From: Drosophila miranda
Taxonomy: Eukaryota > Arthropoda > Insecta > Diptera > Drosophilidae
NCBI RefSeq assembly: GCF_003369915.1
Contig: NW_022881614.1
Span: 186,001-250,000 of the forward strand
Direction of reading: 5' to 3'
Length of the DNA: 64,000 bases
Shown: one piece after another, positions 21,526 to 32,480 of the stretch
How positions within the stretch are numbered: position 1 is the stretch's first letter
Layout of the letters: every line of letters starts with the position of its first letter
Notes under the pieces: generated by a model
Databases searched by the model: none
Told to the model about the DNA's origin: nothing
What the model saw: the letters and a program-made list of their open reading frames with translations, nothing else
Program-made: the position numbers and the translations under genes

Positions 21526-21697
21526 CTCTCTTTTTATAGGTGTTTACTAAAAAAACTATCTGCTTAACTCTGAAATGATATGTATGTATGTTTTCTTATA
21601 TATATGTAATGAAGAAAATTTAAAATAGAAATAAAATTTGAATATTAATTAAAAAAATTCTCAACTCAACAGTTTAAAACAAAAAAAAAATAAAACA
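21526..21697. other. AT-rich leader upstream of the RING gag
   Basis: Runs of A and T between the gag start and the next DINE-1. No primer-binding site or LTR is recognisable, so the element's 5' end was lost, probably when the DINE-1 arrived. Confidence 0.4.
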
Positions 21698-22609
21698 AAA
21701 CGAGGGGGAACGTTGTGAGTTGCTGCGGACACCGCAACTCTACAGTTATACCCGATACTTAGTCAGTATGGCTCTCCTCCGGCAGACGCCGCTAATATTG
21801 AACGACACGACAAAGAGTGCGTGCGAGAGAGACAGAAAATCAGTCTGAGCGTGACGTCGGGCGCTGCGTAGCCAGTGCAAATTGATTTGTTGCTTTTGGC
21901 TATAAAAATGATCTGATCTGATCCAGATTCAGCAATCTGATAGATATGATCATTATCTATGATTCTGCGTTTTTAGTTTTCTCGTATCCTCAATATTGTG
22001 GATGCAACAGATTTTCGTCCTTTGCGGGGGCGGAAGGGGGTGGGGCGAAATTTTGAGATATACGTTTTAAAGTGAGATCTAACAGGAGTGCGGATACCAA
22101 TAGCCTTAATAGTCTCTGAGATTTGTGAATATCCCCAGATTTTCATCCTTTGCGGGGGCGGAAGGGGGTGTGGCGAAATTTTGAAACAAACTCGTCTCGG
22201 TCCGATACATTAGGAGTGTGGATACCAAATTTGGTTGCTCTAGCTTTTATAGTCTCTGAGATCTAGGCGCTAATGTTTTACTCTAAGCAAAGCCGGCTAT
22301 GCTACGTGTGTGTTAGAGAGAGACAGGGCGAGAAAAAATGAAATTGTTTTCTTGATGCTGGCTATAATAATAAAACGATCCAATTCAGATTCCGCAGTCT
22401 TAAAGATATGGTCATTCTCTACAATTCTACGTTTTTAGTTTTTTCGTATCGTCGAAATTGTGGATGCCACAGACTTTCGTCCTTTGTGGGGCGGAAGTGG
22501 GCGGGGCGAAGTTTTGAAATATTTTTGTAGCAGTGACATATCACAGAAGTCTGGATCCAAAACATCGTTGCTCTAGCTCTTATAGTCTTTGAGCACTAGG
22601 CGCTGAATA
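21698..22609 (+). mobile_element. DINE-1, 3'-truncated; left arm of a palindrome
   Basis: Second-subfamily copy that ends at GCACTAGGCGCTGAA, just before the microsatellite. It shares three private variants with 23231-24328: a deletion giving GGATACCAATAGCC, a GATTTTCATCC change, and ATATGATCATTATC. Confidence 0.87.
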
Positions 22610-23230
22610 AATCCTAATGGTTTGATCTCCCAGCTAGCCTGGCTCCCTGCAGAGCCTCTCTTAATTGTCCGAATTAATTCACCAAGTACAGCTAAAGAGG
22701 AAAATACTTTTTGGCAAGTTAGAACACCTAAGCCGTGGGCAGTGGTAATTCTACGTTCTGCGCACCTGCGTCCAACAGCGCTTATAGAAGCAGTGATCCA
22801 AACTGCCAAACAAAGATAAGACAATGCAAACTGAGGCACTTAATAAAATGAGCCGTGGACAGGAGTGCACTTAAGCTAAATGCATCACCAGTGAATCCAT
22901 GACGGTTCAGTTATCAAGCACAACACCTAAAACGAAAGACAATGACTGCACTGGTGAACGGACAACGACAAGAATTCCTCAGCTGTTCATGAGGAGTGAT
23001 GTTCGCCCACCCTACCTTGGTCTTGTTGTGCCCGATAACACATGATTTGCTACAAGACCCCTTATATCATGGGGGACCTACAGGGGCTTGCTGCAGGAGA
23101 TCAAACACTATTGCTTCTACTCAAACATTATAAACATTTATTAATTGCTTATGACTAAAATTCTTGATCCCTTGTAATTAAGTTTATTCATTAGTTTCTC
23201 CCTTCCCCGAGTATTGGCTACGACTTAATT
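22610..23230 (-). other. Unassigned spacer of the palindrome, with a short minus-strand frame
   Basis: The minus strand from 22839 reads MPQFALSYLCLAVWITASIS and continues to GSAGSQASWEIKPLGF near 22615. It starts with a hydrophobic stretch and looks coding, but I do not recognise it. The rest (22840-23230) shows nothing recognisable. Confidence 0.35.
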
Positions 23231-24328
23231 ATACCCGATACTCAAAATGAGTATTGGGGTATTTTAGATTTGTGGTAAAAGTGGATGTGTGTAAAGTCCA
23301 GAAGGAATCGTTTCCGACCCCATAAAGTATACATATTCTTGATCAGCATCAATAGCCGAGTCGATTGGGCCCTGTCTGTCTGTCTGTCTGTCCGTCTGTC
23401 CGTCTGTCCGTCCGTCCGTCTGTCCGTCCCCTTCAGCGCCTAGTGCTCAAAGACTATAAGAGCTAGAGCAACGATGTTTTGGATCCAGACTTCTGTGATA
23501 TGTCACTGCTACAAAAATATTTCAAAACTTCGCCCCGCCCACTTCCGCCCCCACAAAGGACGAAAGTCTGTGGCATCCACAATTTCGACGATACGAAAAA
23601 ACTAAAAACGTAGAATTGTAGAGAATGACCATATCTTTAAGACTGCGGAATCTGAATTGGATCGTTTTATTATTATAGCCAGCATCAAGAAAACAATTTC
23701 ATTTTTTCTCGCCCTGTCTCTCTCTAACACACACGTAGCATAGCCGGCTTTGCTTAGAGTAAAACATTAGCGCCTAGATCTCAGAGACTATAAAAGCTAG
23801 AGCAACCAAATTTGGTATCCACACTCCTAATGTATCGGACCGAGACGAGTTTGTTTCAAAATTTCGCCACACCCCCTTCCGCCCCCGCAAAGGATGAAAA
23901 TCTGGGGATATTCACAAATCTCAGAGACTATTAAGGCTATTGGTATCCGCACTCCTGTTAGATCTCACTTTAAAACGTATATCTCAAAATTTCGCCCCAC
24001 CCCCTTCCGCCCCCACAAAGGACGAAAATCTGTTGCATCCACAATATTGAGGATACGAGAAAACTAAAAACGCAGAATCATAGATAATGATCATATCTAT
24101 CAGATTGCTGAATCTGGATCAGATCAGATCATTTTGATAGCCAAAAGGAACAAATCAATTTGCACTGGCTACGCAGCGCCCGACGTCACGCTCAGACTGA
24201 TTTTCTGTCTCTCTCGCACGCACTCTTTGTCGTGTCGTTCAATTTTAGCGGCGTCTGCCGGAGGAGAGCCATACTGACTAAGTATCGGGTATAACTGTAG
24301 AGTTGCGGTGTCCGCAGCAACTCACAAG
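23231..24328 (-). mobile_element. DINE-1, nearly complete; right arm of a palindrome
   Basis: Inverted copy with the terminal hairpin, a long GTCT/GTCC array and modules 3-1. It ends at CTCACAA, where another DINE-1 fragment begins. It shares private variants with 21698-22609. Confidence 0.87.
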
Positions 24329-24676
24329 GCCCCACCCTTTTCCGCCCCCACAAAAGACGAAAATCTGTTGCATCCACAATATTGCACATTCGAGAAAACT
24401 AAAAACGCAGAATCATAGATAATGACCATATCTATCAGATTGCTGAATCTGGATCAGATCAGATAATTTTTATAGGCAAAAGGAACAAATCAATTTGCAC
24501 TGGCTACGCAGCCCCGACGTCACGCTAAGACTGATTTTCTGTCTCTCTCGCACGCACTCCTTGTCGTGTCGTTTAATATTAGCGGCGTCTGCCGGAGGAG
24601 AGCCATACTGACTTAGTATCGGGTATAACTGTAGAGTTGCGGTCTCCGCAGCAACTCACAACGTTCCCCCTCGTTT
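24329..24676 (-). mobile_element. DINE-1 fragment
   Basis: Starts inside module 1 (GGCCCCACCCTTTTCCGCC) and runs to the G-rich end, CCCCCTCGTT in this orientation. It is fused directly to the preceding copy. Confidence 0.8.
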
Positions 24677-24798
24677 TTATATACCGACCTGTCAAACTCG
24701 CCAAACTACATCACCAGTATCTGATCAATGTGGCTACAGTGCTACAATCAAAATTCCGATCATCCTTGATATGATTTAAAAACAAAACGAGTGTTTTT

Positions 24799-25892
24799 TT
24801 ATACCCGATACTCAAAATGAGTATTGGAGTATATTAGATTTGTGGTAAAAGTGGATGTGTGTAACGTCCAGAAGGAATCGTTTCCGACCCCATAAAGTAT
24901 ATATATTCTTGATTAGCATCAATAGCCGAGTCGATTGAGCCCGTCTGTCTGTCCGTCCGTCCGTCCGTCCCCTTCAGCGCCTAGTGCTCAAAGACTATAA
25001 GAGCTAGGGCAACGATGTTTTGGATCCAGACTCCTGTGATATGTCACTGCTAAAAAAATATTTCAAAACTTCGCCCCGCCCACTTCCGCTCCCACAAAGG
25101 ACGAAAATCTGTGGCATCCACATATTTAAAGATATGAGAAAACCAAAAACGCAGAATCGGTGAGGATGACCATATCTTCTACAGTGCAAAATCTGAACCA
25201 GATCGTATAATGATTATAGCCAGAATCAAGAAAACAATTTCATTCTTTCTCGCTCTGTCTCTCTCTAACACACAGGTTTCATGGTCGGTTTTGTCAATTG
25301 CAAAATATGAGTTCAAGGATCTCAGAACCCATAAGAGCCAGAGCAACCAAATTTGGTATCCACACTCCTGTGATATCGGACCTTGACCGTTTCGTGTCCA
25401 AATTTCGCCACACCCCCTTCCGCCCCCGCAAAGGACGAAAATCTGGGGCATCCACAAATCGCAGAGATTATTAAGGCTAGAGTAACCAAATTTGGTATCC
25501 GCACGTCTGTTAGATCTCACTATAAAACGTTTATCCAAGAATTTCGCCCCACCCCCTTCCGCCCCCACAAAAGACGAAAATCTGTTGCATCCACAATATT
25601 GCACATTCGAGAAAACTAAAACGCAGAATCATAGATAATGACCATATCTATCAGATTGCTGAATCTGGATCAGATCGGATCATTTGTGTAGCCAAAAGCA
25701 AGAAATCAATTTTCAGTGGCTACGCAGCGCCCGACGTCACGCTCAGACTGATTTTCTGTCTCTCTCGCACGCACTCTTTGTCGTGTGGTTCAATATTAGC
25801 GGCGTCTGCCGCAGGAGAGCCATACTGACTTAGTATCGGGTATAACTGTAGAGTTGCGGTGTCCGCAGCAACTCACAACGTTCCACCTCGTT
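24799..25892 (-). mobile_element. DINE-1/Helentron-like element, complete
   Basis: Inverted first-subfamily copy, hairpin end to CCACCTCGTTTT. A 120-bp unassigned sequence (24677-24798) separates it from the previous copy. Confidence 0.87.
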
Positions 25893-25897
25893 TTATT

Positions 25898-26692
25898 TTT
25901 ATACCCGATACTCAAAATGAGTATTGGGGTATATTAAATTTGTGGTAAAAGTGGATGTGTGTAACGTCCAGAAGGAATCGTTTCCGACCCCATAAAGTAT
26001 ATATATTCTTGATCAGCATCAATAGCCGAGTCGATTGAGCCCTGTCTGTCTGTCCGTCTGTCCGTCCGTCCGTCCGTCCGTCCGTCCGTCCGTCCGTCCG
26101 TCCCCTTCAGCGCCTAGTGCTCAAAGACTATAAGAGCTAGAGCAACGATGTTTTGGATCCAGACTTCTGTGATATGTCACTGCTACAAAAATATTTCGAA
26201 ACTTCGCCCCGCCCACTTCCGCCCCACAAAGGACGAAAATCTGTGGCATCCACATTTTTAAAGAAACTATAAAGCCAAAAACGCAGAATCGTAGAGGATG
26301 ACTATATGTTTTAGAGTGTAAAATCTCAACCAGATCGTATAATTATTATAGCCAGAATCAAGAAAACAATTTCATTCTTTCTCGCTCTGTCTCTCTCTAA
26401 CACACAGGTTTCAGGGTCGGCTTTGCCAATTGCAAAATATGAGTTCAAGGATCTCAGAACCTATAAGAGCCAGAGCAACCAAATTTGGTATCCACACTCC
26501 TGTGATATCGGACCTTGACCGTTTCGTGTCCAAATTTCGCCACACCCCCTTCCGCCCCCGCAAAGGACGAAAATCTGGGGCATCCACAAATCTCAGAGAC
26601 TATTAAGGCTAGAGTAACCAAATTTGGTATCCGTACTTCTGTTAGATCTCACTATAAAACGTATATCTCAGAATTTCGCCCCACCCCCTTCC
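25898..26692 (-). mobile_element. DINE-1, truncated within module 1
   Basis: Begins with the terminal hairpin, directly after the previous copy in head-to-tail order. It is cut off at CGCCCCACCCCCTTCC, where the eIF1 segment starts. Confidence 0.87.
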
Positions 26693-26773
26693 AAAAAATA
26701 TTACTTCTTTTAATTTCTGGGAAAGGGTTCGATTATTGTATCGTGTATTTTTCACGCACGACTATTAACGGAA

Positions 26774-27106
26774 ATGTCGATCCAAAACCTAAACACTCGC
26801 GATCCCCTTGCGGATGCCTCAAAGGGCAACGACGACGATGTCCAGGATGGACTCATCCACATCCGCATCCAGCAGCGCACTGGTCGCAAAACTTTGACCA
26901 CTGTCCAGGGTCTGTCGCAGGAGTACGACCTCAAGAAAATCGTGCGGAGCTGCAAGAAGGAGTTTGCCTGCAACGGCACTATCCTCGAGCACCAGGAGTA
27001 CGGGGAGGTGATACAGCTCCAAGGCGATCAACGGGAGAACATTTGCCAGTGGCTGACTAAGATCGGATTGGCCAAGGTCAATCAACTGAAGTTCCATGGA
27101 TTTTAA
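26774..27106 (+). CDS. eIF1: Translation initiation factor eIF1 (SUI1), intact intronless copy
   Basis: Complete 110-residue SUI1-domain protein, starting MSIQNLNTRDPLADASKG and ending KVNQLKFHGF. eIF1 binds the 40S subunit near the P site and enforces start-codon fidelity. The diagnostic regions IRIQQRTGRKTLTTVQGL and KKEFACNGTI are present, with no stop or frameshift. It has no introns and stands among DINE-1 and I-like fragments rather than host genes. D. melanogaster eIF1 (CG17737) is, as I recall, on another Muller element, so this is likely a retrocopy or transposed copy. No poly-A tract or target-site duplication is evident. It is either young or maintained by selection. Confidence 0.93.
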   Translation: MSIQNLNTRDPLADASKGNDDDVQDGLIHIRIQQRTGRKTLTTVQGLSQEYDLKKIVRSCKKEFACNGTILEHQEYGEVIQLQGDQRENICQWLTKIGLAKVNQLKFHGF

Positions 27107-27239
27107 GGGCGGAGCGGATGGGATGGGATAATTACAAGTTTTAGTCTCCAACAGTTCAACAATCAGTCTGCCATCTAAATGAGATTCTACAATCAAGGAC
27201 TCTACAAAAGTACACCAATCTACAATCTACACCTTCAAT

Positions 27240-27590
27240 CAATCTACAATAGAAGAGAAGAGGCTGTGTTAGGCAGAAACAGAAAAACGGCAGGAGGAAT
27301 AGATCACATCACATACGAGATGCTGAGTGCTCTTAACACTAGTATAAAGACAGAACTTGTACATTTTTACAACCGTCGAGTGGCTATGTGCGATTTTCCA
27401 GTCGAATGGAGATCTATCAGAATGGTACCAATACCGAAAAAAAAACATGGATCTGACTGACTTAAAACATTTTCGACCCATATCCCTCATTTCGGTTCTA
27501 GCCAAGACAGTAAATGGCATGGTGAAAGCCAGGCTGGAAAAGCATATACAAGAAAACAAGATTATACCCTACAGATCTTATGCATACCAA
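27240..27590 (+). pseudogene. I-like non-LTR element, fragment of reverse transcriptase N-terminal part
   Basis: Two overlapping frames: GGIDHITYEMLSAL with FYNRRVAMCDFPVEWRSIRM, then HFRPISLISVLAKTVNGM, the fingers region of a non-LTR RT. The frame shifts at the A-run near 27437-27446. A DINE-1 begins right after, at 27591. Confidence 0.75.
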
Positions 27591-28622
27591 AACGAGGGGA
27601 ACGTTGTGAGTTGCTGCGGAGACCGCAACTCTACAGTTATACCCGATACTAAGTCAGTATAGCTCTCCTCCGGCAGACGCCGCTAATATTAAACGACACG
27701 ACAAGGAGTGCGTGCGAGAGAGACAAAAAATCAGTCTTAGCGTGACGTCGGTGGCTGCGTAGCCAGTGCAAATTGATTTGTTCCTTTTGCCTATAAAAAT
27801 TATCTGATCTGATCCAGATTCAGCAATCTGATAGATATGGTCATTATCTATGATTCTGCGTTTTTAGTTTTCTCGAATGTGCAATATTGTGGATGCAACA
27901 GATTTTCGTCCTTTGTGGGGGCGGAAAAGGGTGGGGCGAAATTCTGAGATATACGTTTTATAGTGAGATCTAACAGAAGTGCGGATACCAATTTGGTTAC
28001 TCTAGCCTTAATAGTCTCTGAGATTTGTGGATGCCCCAGATTTTCGTCCTTTGCGGGGGCGGAAGGGGGTGTGGCGAAATTTGGACACGAAACGGTAAAG
28101 GTCCGATATCACAGGAGTGTGGATACCAAATTTGGTTGCTCTGGCTCTTATATGTTCTGAGATCCTTGAACTCATATTTTGCAATTGGCAAAGCCGACCA
28201 TGAAACCTGTGTGTTAGAGAGAGACAGAGCGAGAAAGAATGAAATTGTTTTCTTGATTCTGGCTATAATAATTATACGATCTGGTTCAGATTTTACACTC
28301 TAGAACATATAGTCATCCTCTACGATTCTGCGTTTTTGGTTTTATCGTATCTTTAAAAATGTGGATGCCACAGATTTTCGTCCTTTGTGGGGGCGGAAGT
28401 GGGCGGGGCGAAGTTTTGAAATATTTTTGTAGCAGTGACATATCACAGAAGTCTGGATCCAAAACATCGTTGCTCTAGATCTTATAGTCTTTGAGCACTA
28501 GGCGCTGAAGGGGACGGACGGACGGACGGACGGACGGACGGACGGACGGACAGACGGACAGACAGACAGGGCTCAATCGACTCGGCTATTGATGCTGATC
28601 AAACGATTCCTTCTGGACGTTA
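27591..28622 (+). mobile_element. DINE-1, lacking its terminal hairpin
   Basis: First-subfamily copy starting ACGAGGGGAACG. It ends abruptly at CTTCTGGACGTTACAG, with part of the post-microsatellite region also deleted (GCTGATCAAACGATTCC). I-like sequence lies on both sides. Confidence 0.86.
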
Positions 28623-28625
28623 CAG

Positions 28626-29150
28626 ATGGGGGTGCCACCTGACACAAGCAAACACGAAATTTTTGTCCTCGCTGGTGTAATGCCACCTGTTTTCAGGGCG
28701 AAATGGCTTACAGCCAAAGAACTGCTTAAAATTAAAAGGTTCAATCCAACAATGTTTGACGAGCTAATACGCTCAAAAGCGGATACGAGTTACACACGTA
28801 CTTTAAGAGAATTTAATTCCATCTTTGTAAACACTCAAGACTGCGATAGTGTTAACACATGTAACAAAATCCATGTATTAGATACATTTTTAACTAATGG
28901 TAAAGAAGAATACTCGAATGAAGAAATAAAAACTATATTTTATGAGATTCCGAACAAGTACAGAAAGGACGACTGGAACATTCTATCAACAGATGCCTCA
29001 GTTACAGAAAGTACATGTGGCATAGGAATAGTAGAATGGACTAGTGGAAATATCCACAAGTACAAAATAGAAAACAGATTATCCTCAGTAGGTGCCGAAC
29101 TCGTAGGCCTTAAAAAGGCCTGCGAACTATGTCTTAAAAATAATTACAAC
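28626..29150 (+). pseudogene. I-like non-LTR element, RT C-terminus and start of RNase H
   Basis: Open frame from MGVPPDTSKHEIFVL to an RNase H start (ILSTDASVTESTCGIGIVEW, then GAELVGLKKACEL), containing the first catalytic Asp and Glu of RNase H. It is cut at NNYNEG by the next DINE-1; the frame then runs into DINE sequence. An RNase H after RT is the I-clade arrangement. Confidence 0.78.
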
Positions 29151-30155
29151 GAGGGGGAACATTGTGAGTTGCTGCGGACACCGCAACTCTACAGTTATAC
29201 CCGATACTTAGTCAGTATGGCTCTCCTCCGGCAGACGCAGCTAATATTAAACAACACGACAAAGAGTGCGTGCGAGAAAGACAGAAAATCAGTCTGAGCG
29301 TGACGTCGGGCGCTGCGTTGCCAGTGCAAATTGATTTGTTCCTTTTGGGTATAAAAATGATCCGATCTGATCCAGATTCAGCAGTCTGATAGATATAATC
29401 ATTATCTATGATTCTGCGTTTTTAGTTTTCTCGAATCTGCAATATTTTGGATGCAACAGATTTTCGTCCTTTGTGGGGGCGGAAGGGGGTGGGGCGAAAT
29501 TCTGAGATATACGTTTTATAGTGAGATCTAACAGAAGTGCGGATACCAAATTTGGTTACTCTAGCCTTAATTGTCTCTGAGATTTGTGGATGCCCCAGAT
29601 TTTCGTCCTTTGCGGGGGCGAAAGGGGGTGTGGCGAAATTTGGACACGAAACGGTCAAGGTCCGATATCACAGGAGTGTGGATACCAAATTGGGTTGCTC
29701 TGGCTCTTATAGGTTCTGAGATCCTTGAACTCATATTTTGCAATTGGCAAAACCGACCATGAAACCTGTGTGTTAGAGAGAGACAGAGCGAGAAAGAATG
29801 AAATTGTTTTCTTGATTCTGGCTATAATAATTATACGATCTGGTTCAGATTTTGCACTCTAGAAGATATAGTCATCTTCTACGATTCCAAATTTTTAGTT
29901 TTATACTATCTTTAAAAATGTAGATGCCACAGATTTTCGTCCTTTGTGGGGGCGGAAGTGGGCGGGGCGAAGTTTTGAAATATTTTTGTAGCAGTGACAT
30001 ATCACAGAAGTCTGGATCCAAAATATCGTTGCTCTAGCTCTTATAGTCTTTGAGCACTTTGAGGGTCGGAAACGATTCCTTCTGGACGTTACACACATCC
30101 ACTTTTACCACAAATCTAATATACCCCAATACTCATTTTGAGTATCGGGTATAAC
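29151..30155 (+). mobile_element. DINE-1, microsatellite deleted
   Basis: Starts at CGAGGGGGAACATTG and ends with the hairpin and GGGTATAAC. The CAGA/CGGA array and its flanks are missing: GAGCACTTTGAGGGTCGG joins module 3 to the tail. Confidence 0.86.
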
Positions 30156-30204
30156 AAAAAAATTGTATTTTTGTGGGGGAGATTTTCCCGTTTACGGCTG
30201 TTTT

Positions 30205-31380
30205 AAAGACCGGCGGCGCCCTTTGCAGCAGCTGTGGCCCACTACTCGCCCGCAAACCACCCCGGAGGTGCTCTAAATGAAGTGTTCATCAACAAGTAAG
30301 TGGCACAAGAGCAAATCGGGCAAAGAATTTCGAACCATTAATACGACCACAGAGCAGACCATCGCTGAAACTGGCCTGAAAACTGGGAATCACACTGGCT
30401 AACGGCAACACCAACGTTCGGTGGAGCCGGCGCTGCTCCGGCCAATCACGCAGATGTCGACAACGACGTGCCCTGCATCTCCCCCAGCTAGGACAGACTG
30501 CCCGAATGTGCCGCTGCCGGTGTCCAGCAAGAATATCCGTGCCCAGGTGAAGCTCTCTCTCCTATTTAGCTGTGTTCTAACACGTTTCCTCTTTAAGCTC
30601 CCTGGGCGAACTCGCAGAAGCCTCGCAACATTGCCGTGCATGCCATGAAAGCGAGGCGTCTGCTCATCTCGACAAATGTTGGCAGCCATCAGGCCATCAT
30701 TCGGGCGCGAGTCGATGGCAATGAGCGTATGGAGCTGGAAGAAGTCACGGCGCTGGACCTGGATCAACAGTCCGAAGAAGTTGTAAACATCAATGGAAAG
30801 AACAAGTAAGCAACCATATTGGACACCTCTGGACACGTGTTATCTCCTGTTCCCTCTCTAAAAAAAAACCCCTTGCTTCCATGCATATCGCGCAGGTGAA
30901 CAACATTGCCGCCTAGGAGGATTTATGCACTGGCTGGGCGACAAGACCGGACTGGAGAGGATCAACGGAGAGCGTCGTTCCGTGGAGCTGCATCGTCTGT
31001 CGCAGTTTACCGACATCCGGGCCGTGTGAACACTGGATGCGAAAGTCGCACAAATTGTTTCCACAACTGCATAGCCAGCGGGGTGTGACACACAGTACTC
31101 ACGACGTTTGCTCGTGCCCCCAGGACAAGGAGAACTACGGCGTGTATCCGGCCAGATAATTTTAAGTAGCGGGAGTAGTGACATAAACAACGACTGTATA
31201 TCCGCCTTCTGGCGCTGTGACGAAAGGACTGCAGGGCGGATCACTTCAGCTGACAGTCGGCCGAGGGCAGCGACAAGGCTCTAATCAGCGATGGTACCAC
31301 CTGGACAATGTCCACGATGAGGCCGACTGCTGCAAGCGGCCAGGAGAACTTCATACTGACATGACAGTTTATTAATTCAG
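30205..31380 (+). pseudogene. Decayed multi-exon host gene, unidentified
   Basis: Plus-strand coding pieces have splice-like borders. One reads AAPFAAAVAHYSPANHPGGA up to VFINK before GTAAGT at 30294. A longer one near 30600-30807 (NIAVHAMKARRLLISTNVGS to VVNINGKNK) ends at GTAAGC, and FMHWLGDKTGLERINGERRS follows a GCAG acceptor near 30896. A last piece is QRWYHLDNVHDEADCCKRPG near 31280-31340. In-frame stops interrupt them (for example after ADVDNDVPCISPS near 30490). GC-rich codon use matches host genes, not the elements. I do not recognise the family. It lies between a DINE-1 and the small secreted-protein gene. Confidence 0.5.
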
Positions 31381-31601
31381 TTATAGTATTTATGTGGCAG
31401 TCCAATCGAATGTAGAAAGTATTCTAACTAATGCATAAATTATCGTAAATGTCGTAAGACTCAGTTCCCATCTGAATACTTAAGGAAAAGGCTAGAGGGT
31501 TAGGCGAGGGGGATCCACTGGCGAAGATATTCGGTGATCTTCCATTGCATCTCCTGCAGGTAATCCGTGAGATATAGATGGTGCAGGAGCGGGGACTTTT
31601 G

Positions 31602-32089
31602 CTACATCCTCTGGATGACACACCCCTTGAAGGAGTTCAGTCTCACATCGATTTCACCATCTTCCAGCTAAAGAAGAAGAACAATGGGAATGGGACTTCC
31701 GAAGGCGAGACCTCTCACTGATTTTACTCACCGCGTTGAAGGCATAGATATCCTGGTAGCAGGATGGAGATATGCAGTGCCTTATGCAGTTGATCTTGGG
31801 CACGCCCACGTTGAGATTGACACACTGGGTATGCTGCTCGCAGGCCACCTCCTGTTCGTGGTAGGTTATTTCCTGTTTGTCAAAGACGTGAACGATTCAG
31901 CCCGGAGAAAAATCAATAGCCTCGTGGACGCACATTCTTACTCGTCTCCTTGTAGGCGTACTCTGGAAATTGGAACGTGGCAGTCTTCGGGAACATCTTG
32001 CCACTCAATCCGGGCATCTCCTTGTAACCGTGTGTACATTTCAGTAAAATTACAGAGAGAACAAAACAGATATTCACAGCACGTTTCAT
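31602..32089 (-). CDS. Small secreted cysteine-containing protein, 3 exons, possible frame defect
   Basis: Minus-strand exons at 32089-31942, 31872-31732 and 31667-31602 have GT-AG borders and short introns. Exon 1 starts MKRAVNICFVLSVILLKCTH, a clear signal peptide, then GYKEMPGLSGKMFPKTATF. Exon 2 carries six cysteines (ACEQHTQC, NCIRHCISPSC). Exon 3 ends EGEIDVRLNSFKGC-type sequence (seen as DGEIDVRLNSFKGCVIQRM) and a stop. Exons 2 and 3 join in phase. Exon 1 ends one base into a codon, while exon 2's cysteine-rich frame needs phase 0, so splicing as drawn shifts the frame. A one-base change in exon 1 or a different donor would explain this. Function unknown; divergent to Ranbp11. Confidence 0.6.
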
Positions 32090-32370
32090 TTTCCCGTTAC
32101 TTGTTTGGTTGAATTAATGGTGACGACACAGAACAGCCCAATCAGGGATGAATTCGGTATGGAAAAACGATAAGAAATCATCCCGTTTGTGTTTTTGGTG
32201 CTGTTAGTACTAAGATTCGAAAATTGGAACGCCGATTAATACTAACCAATGCTATTTTACCGAAACGAGCGAAATATAGAAATATTTACATATATGTTTT
32301 GTCGAATTTTTTAAACCTTTACCTGATTATTTGTTATCGATCTATCTATCATCCCTAATGCTAGTGACGC

Positions 32371-32378
32371 TATCGATA
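32371..32378. promoter_or_regulatory. DRE motif (TATCGATA) in a divergent promoter
   Basis: Perfect DRE 103 bp upstream of the Ranbp11 ATG, in the 391-bp interval shared with the divergent small secreted-protein gene. A second partial site (TTATCGATC) lies near 32334. Such sites mark constitutive fly promoters. Confidence 0.6.
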
Positions 32379-32480
32379 TCAATATTCAAGAAGAAGCAGC
32401 ACGCGCCGTATAGTTTTGTCAATAATTTTGCATTGCATTTCATCTTATAAACGTTGGAAGTGGGGCGGAAGAAGATTGCA

